From Bacteroidales bacterium (lineage in GTDB: Bacteria; Bacteroidota; Bacteroidia; Bacteroidales; UBA7960), in NCBI GenBank assembly GCA_007123065.1, contig SKSI01000055.1:1-6352 (forward strand): a DNA stretch of 6,352 nt, given 5' to 3'. Positions 1 through 5,102 of the stretch are shown here, piece after piece (the first letter of the stretch is position 1; every line of letters starts with the position of its first letter). Under the pieces are notes generated by a model, which did not search any database, had not been told where the DNA came from, and saw only the letters and a list, made by a program, of their open reading frames with translations. A program made the translations under genes and the position numbers.

Positions 1-262
1 GACTCGTGAATAAGTCAAAGGCCTTTTTGATCTTTTTGTCAGTTTCACGGAATTTTTTTGTCGTTTCACGAGATGCCTCCCGCATCTCTTCGCGATATTC
101 CCGGAATTTTCTGTCGGACTCCTGGAACTTCTTATCGGTTGCCTGGAACATCAACCATACTTTTTCAAAGGTCAGTGGACCTTGCGGTTGATACACGGCG
201 TCGGGTTCATTAACCTGGCTGGCTTCCTGCTGTTGTTTGGCTTTTTCTTTTTTTGATATCAT
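1..262 (-). CDS. N-terminal part of a coiled-coil protein, DUF3782 / PD-(D/E)XK-associated type (partial)
   Basis: An open frame starts at ATG 262-260 and runs off the left edge without a stop, giving 87 visible codons. The protein begins MISKKEKAKQQQEAS and has a polar Gln/Glu-rich stretch to about residue 30. LTFEKVWLMFQATDKKF follows, and then a charged helix to about residue 80 in which short units repeat (TDKKFQESDRKF, ETTKKFRETDKKIKKAF). The visible part ends at FDLFTS. This layout matches a widespread group in Bacteroidota and Cyanobacteria where a coiled coil with repeated TDKK/TDRK units leads into a segment like LFTSQWGKLxESL and then a PD-(D/E)XK nuclease-like domain (DUF3782-type). 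The nuclease-like part would lie outside the window, so this assignment is inference from the N-terminus. Biological function in the family is not established. The gene has its own promoter and a repeat-filled leader upstream, so it is probably transcribed independently of tex. The start is supported by that promoter and by charge-rich coding sequence beginning directly at the ATG. Confidence 0.72.
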   Translation of the reverse strand, partial: MISKKEKAKQQQEASQVNEPDAVYQPQGPLTFEKVWLMFQATDKKFQESDRKFREYREEMREASRETTKKFRETDKKIKKAFDLFTS

Positions 263-278
263 TGTATATCTGTTGATT

Positions 279-336
279 TGACAGGTCAAGCCCTTTATGT
301 GACAGGTCAAGCCCTTTATGTGACAGGTCAAGCCCT
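279..336. repeat. Perfect tandem repeat, 21-base period, about 2.8 copies, with near-palindromic cores
   Basis: Positions 279-336 repeat with a period of exactly 21 bases and no mismatch; after 336 the third copy diverges. Each unit contains the core TGACAGGTCA at 279-288, 300-309 and 321-330. The core is a near-palindrome, TGAC-AG-GTCA. In the first copy the flanks extend it to TTGAC-AG-GTCAA (278-289). A 21-base period is two helical turns, so the cores would face the same side of the DNA. The array lies between the predicted promoter and the start codon of the left-edge gene. It could be a cluster of operator sites, a leader RNA element or a copy of a genomic repeat; the sequence alone does not decide. 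Confidence 0.9.
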
Positions 337-340
337 GTCA
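321..340 (-). promoter_or_regulatory. Perfect 7-bp inverted repeat at the start of the predicted leader
   Basis: TGACAGG at 321-327 and CCTGTCA at 334-340 are exact reverse complements separated by six bases (328-333). In the minus-strand transcript this can fold into a 7-bp stem with a 6-base loop. It is formed because the third tandem copy diverges after its CCCT into GTCA. No U tract follows, so it does not look like an intrinsic terminator. It may be a transcript-end stabilising hairpin or an extra half site for a protein binding the neighbouring cores. Confidence 0.55.
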
Positions 341-343
341 TTA

Positions 344-375
344 CAAAAATACGAACAGCTTTTTGGTTTTGCAAA
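344..375 (-). promoter_or_regulatory. Bacteroidota-type promoter for the left-edge gene
   Basis: Read on the minus strand, TTTG (375-372) is followed after exactly 20 bases by TATTTTTG (351-344). This matches both elements of the Bacteroidota housekeeping sigma consensus, TTTG near -33 and TAnnTTTG near -7, with the usual 19-21 base spacing. Transcription would start around 336-339, giving a leader of about 75 bases to the ATG at 262. That leader would contain essentially all of the 21-base tandem repeat. Confidence 0.7.
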
Positions 376-450
376 GAATCGCAGGTCTTTTTCAGCTATC
401 GGTCAGTTGGTTAGGCTAAGTGGTAAACATTTCCAGCTCTCAGTTCCCAG

Positions 451-2592
451 TTAATCAGCCTGCTTAATAGAGAGGCTGACCCGTTTTCTTGTTTTGTCGA
501 CCGACAATACTTTGACATTCACTTTTTGATTCAGGTTGACCACCTCTGCCGGATCCCGGACAAACCGGTTTGCCAGCTCACTGATATGGATCAGGCCATC
601 CTGGTGCACACCAATGTCGGCAAAAGCACCAAAGGCGGTGATGTTTGTGATGATTCCGGGCAGCACCATCCCTTCGCGAAGGTCGTCAATGTTTTTGACG
701 CTTTTGTCGAATTCGAAAAAGTCGAATGTTTTCCTGGGGTCTCTTCCGGGGCGTGCCAGCTCCTGCATGATATCTCTAAGGGTTGGCAATCCGATTTTTT
801 CACCGGCATATTTTTCCGGCTCAATCTGTTTTTGCAGTTCTTTATTTTTGATGAGGTCATGAAGTGTAACGCCCAGGTCTTTAGCCATCTTTTCGATCAC
901 GGCATAGCTTTCGGGGTGTACGGCGCTGCTGTCGAGTGGGTTTTCGGACTGTGCCACCCGTATAAAGCCGGCAGCCTGTTCAAATGCTTTGGCGCCGAGG
1001 CGGGCGACCTGCATCAGTTCCTGCCGGCTTTTGAATGCACCCGAGGCATTCCGGTATTGAACGATTGAGGCAGCCAATGCCGGACCGATCCCCGATACGT
1101 AGGTGAGCAATTCTTTGCTTGCGGTGTTGAGTTCCACACCCACGGCATTTACACAGCTCATCACTGTGTCGTCAAGAGCCTGTCGCAGCATTTTCTGGTC
1201 GACGTCGTGCTGATATTGTCCCACGCCAATTGCTTTGGGGTTGATCTTTACCATTTCCGAAAGCGGGTCGGCCAGGCGGCGGCCGATGCTGACGGCGCCC
1301 CTGACGGTGACATCATAATCGGGAAACTCTTCCCTGGCCAAGTCGGAAGCAGAATAAACAGATGCACCGCTTTCGTTTACCATTACAGCCATTACATCAT
1401 TGTCGAATCGTATTTTACGCACCAGATGTTCCGTTTCCCGACCTGCTGTTCCATTGCCGATAGCAATCGCTTCGATGTCGTAGGCACTGACGAGACTTTG
1501 TATTTTATTCATCGCCTTTCCCTTTTCATTCACGGGCGGGTGGGGATAGATGTTTTCATTATGAAGCAAACGCCCTTCCTCATCCAGACAAACGATTTTG
1601 CAACCGGTGCGGAAGCCGGGGTCGATTGCCAGTATCCGTTTTTGTCCGAGGGGTGGAGCGAGCAGCAACTGCCGCACGTTGTCAGCAAATACACGGATGG
1701 CGGTTTTATCAGCTGTCGTCTTGAGGTCATTGCGCAGCTCTGTTTCCAGAGATGGATGCAGCAATCGTTTCCAGGCGTCATGCAGCGCCTGTTTTACCTG
1801 AATGGATATTTCTCCGTTCCCTTTCAGGAAGAGTCCTTCGAGAATCGCAAGCGCGTTTTCCTCTTCAGGCGTGATTTTTACACGCAGGTAGCCTTCTTTT
1901 TCGCCTCTGAACATAGCCAGGATACGGTGTGACGGTGCCCGGCGGGCCTGTTCTGTCCATTCAAAGTAGGCCTGATACTTTTCCCCTTCTTCTTCCTTTC
2001 CTTTGACCGGACGGCTGCTGATCACTGCTTCCTGGTACATCAGTCTGCGCAGACGTGCCCGGGCGCGGGTATCCTCATTCACCCATTCGGCGATGATGTC
2101 GCGTGCACCGGCAAGGGCATCGGTAACAGCAGGCACCTCCATTTCAGGATTCACAAAAGATTTTGCCCTGATGGCAACGTCTGTAATTTTTTGTGCCATG
2201 ATGATTTTCGCCAGCGGTTCCAGTCCGCGCGATATGGCAATGGTGGCACGTGTTTTTCGTTTTGGTCTGTAGGGAAGGTATAAGTCCTCGAGAACCGCCA
2301 TTGCAGGAGCGGCCAGCAAGGCTTCTTTCAATTCCGGCGTCATCAGACCCTGCTCCTCCACGGAGCTGAGGATTGCCGCACGCCGTTTTTCAAGTTCCTC
2401 AAAGCGGAGGAGTAGATCCCGGATGGTTGTGATTTGAACTTCGTCAAGAGAACCGGTTTGCTCTTTCCGGTAACGGGCAATAAACGGCACGGTTGCTCCC
2501 GACTTTATCAGTTCGATGGTGTTGTTGACAAACTGTTTATCAATAGCGGTTTCTGATGTAATGCGTGCTGCGATTTGTGATATTGGATTCAT
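451..2592 (-). CDS. tex: Tex family transcription accessory protein (YqgF-like, helix-hairpin-helix, S1 RNA-binding)
   Basis: The complete 713-residue product has the typical Tex length and domain order. An N-terminal helical Tex domain (about 1-200) includes TVPFIARYRKE (34-44) and EDLYLPYRPKRKTRA (102-116). A YqgF/RNase H-like domain (about 318-445) carries AIDPGFRTG (322-330), IGNGTAGRETE (378-388) and NESGASVYSAS (406-416). The family motif VGQYQHDV is at 457-464. Helix-hairpin-helix motifs lie around 490-550 (VSGIGPALA, RLGAKAFEQAAGF), and a C-terminal S1 domain (about 641-710) contains GIITNITAFGAFADIG and GLIHISEL. Tex proteins are cytoplasmic, bind nucleic acid and RNA polymerase-associated complexes, and affect expression of selected genes; their exact mechanism is poorly defined. 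The ATG at 2592-2590 gives the usual N-terminus. It lies 32 bases after rnhB behind an A-rich stretch with no clear Shine-Dalgarno, which suggests co-transcription with rnhB. Nothing is truncated or unusual. Confidence 0.96.
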   Translation of the reverse strand: MNPISQIAARITSETAIDKQFVNNTIELIKSGATVPFIARYRKEQTGSLDEVQITTIRDLLLRFEELEKRRAAILSSVEEQGLMTPELKEALLAAPAMAVLEDLYLPYRPKRKTRATIAISRGLEPLAKIIMAQKITDVAIRAKSFVNPEMEVPAVTDALAGARDIIAEWVNEDTRARARLRRLMYQEAVISSRPVKGKEEEGEKYQAYFEWTEQARRAPSHRILAMFRGEKEGYLRVKITPEEENALAILEGLFLKGNGEISIQVKQALHDAWKRLLHPSLETELRNDLKTTADKTAIRVFADNVRQLLLAPPLGQKRILAIDPGFRTGCKIVCLDEEGRLLHNENIYPHPPVNEKGKAMNKIQSLVSAYDIEAIAIGNGTAGRETEHLVRKIRFDNDVMAVMVNESGASVYSASDLAREEFPDYDVTVRGAVSIGRRLADPLSEMVKINPKAIGVGQYQHDVDQKMLRQALDDTVMSCVNAVGVELNTASKELLTYVSGIGPALAASIVQYRNASGAFKSRQELMQVARLGAKAFEQAAGFIRVAQSENPLDSSAVHPESYAVIEKMAKDLGVTLHDLIKNKELQKQIEPEKYAGEKIGLPTLRDIMQELARPGRDPRKTFDFFEFDKSVKNIDDLREGMVLPGIITNITAFGAFADIGVHQDGLIHISELANRFVRDPAEVVNLNQKVNVKVLSVDKTRKRVSLSIKQAD

Positions 2593-2624
2593 GTAAGATC
2601 TTTTTTTTGAAAGAATATAACCGG

Positions 2625-3257
2625 TTAATGTGCCGTAGACTTTTGGAATGGCAATCGCAGTTGTGGGTTTTGCCTGAACGAGCGTCTGTGATATGGTGTC
2701 AGTCCCAATTCGCTTATTGCCTTCCGGTGTTTGGACGTGGGATATCCTTTGTTGTGTATCCAGTCGTATTCGGGATAATCGTGATGGATGGTCTCCATAT
2801 AGGCGTCTCTCGACGTTTTTGCCAGCACGGATGCTGCCGCGATAGACAGATAGGATGCATCGCCCCTGATGATACAGGTGTGGGGTATGGTCTGGTAGGG
2901 TTTGAAACGGTTGCCGTCCACCAGGATCATTGAAGGTTGCATCTTAAACATTTCCAGTGCTTTATGCATGGCGAGGATGCTGGCATTCAGAATATTGATC
3001 TCGTCGATTGTTTTTGCGTCGATGGCGGCCACGGCCCAGGCAAGGGCTTGCTCCTCAATCAGGCTGCGGCACAACTTACGTTTTGCGACGGAAAGTTTCT
3101 TGGAGTCATTCAGCACTTGAACAAGCTCTATTCCGGGATTTTTGGGTAGAATAACGGCTGCTGCAAAAACAGGTCCTGCGAGACAGCCGCGACCGGCCTC
3201 ATCACAGCCTGCTTCGGGATAATGGCTGCTGTATTGTTTTTTTAGGTATTGACGCAT
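2625..3257 (-). CDS. rnhB: Ribonuclease HII
   Basis: The 210-residue product has the normal RNase HII length. It cleaves the RNA strand of RNA-DNA hybrids and nicks 5' of single ribonucleotides embedded in DNA, feeding ribonucleotide excision repair. The metal-binding acidic residues of the family are all visible: D19 and E20 in AGCDEAGRGCLAGPV, D114 in ILVDGN, and D133 in RGDASYLSIAAASVLAKTSRD. The GRG motif that recognises the ribonucleotide is at 22-24. NKGYPTSKH at 169-177 supplies the conserved tyrosine (Y172) expected to contact the junction. The ATG at 3257-3255 is favoured because no in-frame ATG lies between it and the catalytic DE, and it leaves a normal short N-terminus. The start overlaps the 3' end of purQ by 16 bases in another frame, which points to translational coupling. 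tex follows closely, so purQ, rnhB and tex probably form one transcription unit. Confidence 0.96.
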   Translation of the reverse strand: MRQYLKKQYSSHYPEAGCDEAGRGCLAGPVFAAAVILPKNPGIELVQVLNDSKKLSVAKRKLCRSLIEEQALAWAVAAIDAKTIDEINILNASILAMHKALEMFKMQPSMILVDGNRFKPYQTIPHTCIIRGDASYLSIAAASVLAKTSRDAYMETIHHDYPEYDWIHNKGYPTSKHRKAISELGLTPYHRRSFRQNPQLRLPFQKSTAH

Positions 3258-3940
3258 AATGATCTCAGGATGCCATCGAAGATCAGTTTGCCATCTTCGT
3301 TGCCCAGTTCAGGATCGCAAGCCCTCTCCGGGTGCGGCATCATTCCAAAAACATTTCGGTTTTGGTTGCAGATGCCGGCGATATTCGCGGTTGATCCGTT
3401 GGGATTCGCTTCCGGATTGATCATGCCGTTCGCATCGCAATATTTAAAAAGAATCTGGTTGTTATCGGTCAGCGACTGAATGGTGTCTTCGGCAGCATAG
3501 AAGCGGCCTTCGCCGTGAGCAATGGGTATTTTCAGGGCTTTACCGGGAACAGTAGCTGCTGTCAGGATGTTGTTTGTTGTTTCGCTGCGGATCCAGGCGT
3601 TGCGACAGATGAATCTGTGCGTGGTGTTGTGCAGCAGGGCACCGGGCAGCAGATGCGCTTCGCAGAGGATTTGAAAACCGTTGCAGATGCCCAGCACGTA
3701 TCCGCCATCGTTGGCAAAACGGATCACCGCTTCCATAATGGGCGAGAAGCGAGCGATGGCACCGGACCGCAAGTAGTCGCCATAGGAAAATCCCCCGGGA
3801 AGAATGATGAAGTCAACACCCTGCAGGTCTTTATCCTTGTGCCACAAAGCTACCACTTCCTGTCCGAGTTTCTTTTTCAGCACATAGATCATGTCGTGAT
3901 CACAGTTCGACCCGGGAAAAACAACAACGCCAAATTTCAT
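3242..3940 (-). CDS. purQ: Phosphoribosylformylglycinamidine synthase, glutaminase subunit PurQ
   Basis: A complete 232-residue class I glutamine amidotransferase. PurQ hydrolyses glutamine and passes ammonia to PurL, which converts FGAR to FGAM using ATP in step 4 of purine synthesis; PurS normally bridges the two. The protein starts directly with MKFGVVVFPGSNCDHD, the usual PurQ beginning. It contains ILPGGFSYGDYLRSGA (46-61), the nucleophile elbow GICNGFQ with catalytic C86, the PurQ-specific PIAHGEGRF (139-147), and MMPHPER with H203 and E205 completing the triad. This is a free-standing PurQ, not the C-terminal domain of a large fused PurL. It implies separate small PurL and PurS genes elsewhere, which are not in this window. 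The gene has a likely promoter just upstream and overlaps rnhB downstream. Residues 100-125 (LHNTTHRFICRNAWIRSE) match the usual substrate-facing region of the family. Confidence 0.95.
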   Translation of the reverse strand: MKFGVVVFPGSNCDHDMIYVLKKKLGQEVVALWHKDKDLQGVDFIILPGGFSYGDYLRSGAIARFSPIMEAVIRFANDGGYVLGICNGFQILCEAHLLPGALLHNTTHRFICRNAWIRSETTNNILTAATVPGKALKIPIAHGEGRFYAAEDTIQSLTDNNQILFKYCDANGMINPEANPNGSTANIAGICNQNRNVFGMMPHPERACDPELGNEDGKLIFDGILRSLCVNT

Positions 3941-4077
3941 ATAGTTTCATTTTATCATCAAAAAATCATGTAGAAAATCGGGATCACACCCCTGCAAATG
4001 TACACAATTTGGTTGTTTTCAGACTTAATTATTTAATATCGTTTATTTGTTGTTAAATATCTCTTAATAATTGACAA
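3941..4077. other. AT-rich intergenic region between the membrane-protein gene and purQ
   Basis: This 137-base gap is the only non-coding stretch of any size between the purD side and the purQ side. Besides the predicted purQ promoter it holds mainly A/T runs. I see no GC-rich hairpin followed by a T tract, so no intrinsic terminator for the upstream genes is evident. I recognise no riboswitch fold ahead of purQ. A 13-base dyad, TAATTG-A-CAATTA (4068-4080), overlaps the stop codon of the upstream gene; its role is unknown. Confidence 0.6.
3995..4023 (-). promoter_or_regulatory. Likely Bacteroidota-type promoter for purQ-rnhB-tex
   Basis: On the minus strand TACATTTG (4002-3995) is an exact TAnnTTTG -7 element. 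The best upstream match is TCTG (4023-4020), three of four bases of TTTG, at a somewhat short spacing of 17 bases. Transcription would begin near 3988, about 48 bases before the purQ ATG. The surrounding gap is strongly AT-rich. The -7 match is good and the -33 match weak, so this is a moderate call. Confidence 0.5.
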
Positions 4078-5082
4078 TTAACCATTTAATAAATTTCCGG
4101 CAAACCGTCCGACCAAAACAAGAATCAGTAAAACTGCAAAAAGAATCTCGGTCAGTTTCCGGTAGCGCATATCAAAAAAGTATACAGCAAGGGCAATACT
4201 TAAAGATATATTCAACAGACCATAATGAAGGTGTGCAAAACCAACCGCTAAAATGTATGAAGAAACCGAGATCAGGAAAAACAAAAACAACAGGGTAATG
4301 CGTTTCCTGGTTCGGATCGGCTTGGCAGCTTTATAAACCAGCTGGAGGTGTGAAAAGGCCAGCAGGGAGAACAATGCCAGTCCTCCGATGAAAATTTTCT
4401 GATACAACGTTGTTTCCAGCTCAAAAATCAAGAGTGGTTTGATGATGATTGCAAATTCGTCATACCAGGAAAGCAATTCACCAATTAGAAAATAATAGGT
4501 CAGGGTAAAGGCGAAAGGTGTGATCAGGCCCAGTATAGCGGCAATGAGTCTTCTGAAGTTTACAATGTAATATATAAAAACCGAGGCGATCAGAGCCAGG
4601 AAGATCACCAGTGCCGGATAGTAGAACAAAGATGCCAGGCCGATTAGAAAGCCGGAATTAAACAACTCTTTTGCGATCTGCTGTTCCTTATGCACATCTA
4701 TCAGCTTGTTCATCGCCGGTATCAGGAAGAGGTTTGCCAGAAGGATGGGGTTCAGGCTGATCATTTCCGGTGAGCTGCTCATCAGAAGCAGATAGATCAA
4801 ACCGGGCAGGGCAGAATAGCGATCCGTAAACGCATTGGATGTGGCCACATAATTAATGGAAAACGCCTGGATGATTAGCAGGGTCATGGCAAAGATTGCT
4901 CCAACCAGTGGGTGGTATTTCCAGAAGTTTCCCAGCAATACAAAAAGCGGCGCACTGCAGGCAGTGATATCGGGTACAGCCTGTGCCGTATCAAGAAACC
5001 TGCCAAGCCACAGCGGTGCTGCCAGTAGGATCAGGAGAAGCGGTGCGTACCACGATGCTTTTTTAAACAGGCGAACCAGCAT
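4078..5082 (-). CDS. Polytopic inner-membrane protein, DUF6427-like, function unknown
   Basis: The 334-residue product is dominated by hydrophobic helices; I count roughly nine or ten membrane spans. They lie approximately at 12-30, 58-78, 92-122 (probably two), 143-173 (probably two), 178-201, 229-249, 261-282, 287-303 and 311-328. Short basic loops such as NFRR (175-178) and KPIRTRKR (254-261) separate some of them. Distinctive conserved-looking stretches are TDRYSALPGLIYLLLMSSSPE (86-106, here without interruption by charges), LLANLFLIPAMNKLIDVHKEQ and FNSGFLIGLASLFYYPA. These resemble the Bacteroidota family DUF6427 as I remember it; no biochemical function is known to me. There are no recognisable catalytic or transporter motifs. 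The start ATG at 5082-5080 is 20 bases after the purD stop, so it is very likely co-transcribed with purD. That linkage hints at a role near nucleotide metabolism but does not prove one. Alternative: an unrelated polytopic membrane protein, possibly a transporter or glycosyltransferase-like membrane protein. Confidence 0.85.
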   Translation of the reverse strand: MLVRLFKKASWYAPLLLILLAAPLWLGRFLDTAQAVPDITACSAPLFVLLGNFWKYHPLVGAIFAMTLLIIQAFSINYVATSNAFTDRYSALPGLIYLLLMSSSPEMISLNPILLANLFLIPAMNKLIDVHKEQQIAKELFNSGFLIGLASLFYYPALVIFLALIASVFIYYIVNFRRLIAAILGLITPFAFTLTYYFLIGELLSWYDEFAIIIKPLLIFELETTLYQKIFIGGLALFSLLAFSHLQLVYKAAKPIRTRKRITLLFLFFLISVSSYILAVGFAHLHYGLLNISLSIALAVYFFDMRYRKLTEILFAVLLILVLVGRFAGNLLNG

Positions 5083-5102
5083 AGGTTTCGGATTGAGTTA
5101 GT

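Noticed and set aside
6..191. 61-codon plus-strand frame rich in Ser and Phe
   Set aside because: It mirrors the Lys/Glu-rich coiled-coil gene on the minus strand, whose repeated codons explain the apparent repeats (FLSVSRNF and similar).
278..283. TTGACA as a plus-strand -35 box
   Set aside because: It is part of the tandem repeat core, there is no plus-strand gene downstream, and the promoters seen here follow the Bacteroidota consensus.
279..336. CRISPR array
   Set aside because: The repeats are contiguous with a 21-base period and no unique spacers, and no cas gene is nearby.
455..479. 7-bp inverted repeat TCAGCCT/AGGCTGA as a tex terminator
   Set aside because: It lies within the last tex codons, has an 11-base loop and no T tract after it, so it is not a convincing terminator.
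1207..1932. 241-codon open frame on the plus strand
   Set aside because: It lies wholly antisense to tex, has no recognisable domain and no promoter, and its openness is explained by the codon composition of tex. The same applies to plus-strand frames at 526-1068, 2003-2272 and 3515-3973.
2618..2627. Palindrome TAACCGGTTA between rnhB and tex
   Set aside because: Ten bases overlapping the rnhB stop codon, with no extension or partner site; compatible with chance.
3900..3950. 16-residue upstream frame starting ten bases before purQ
   Set aside because: It overlaps purQ out of frame, has no composition signal or ribosome-binding site, and PurQ begins perfectly at 3940.
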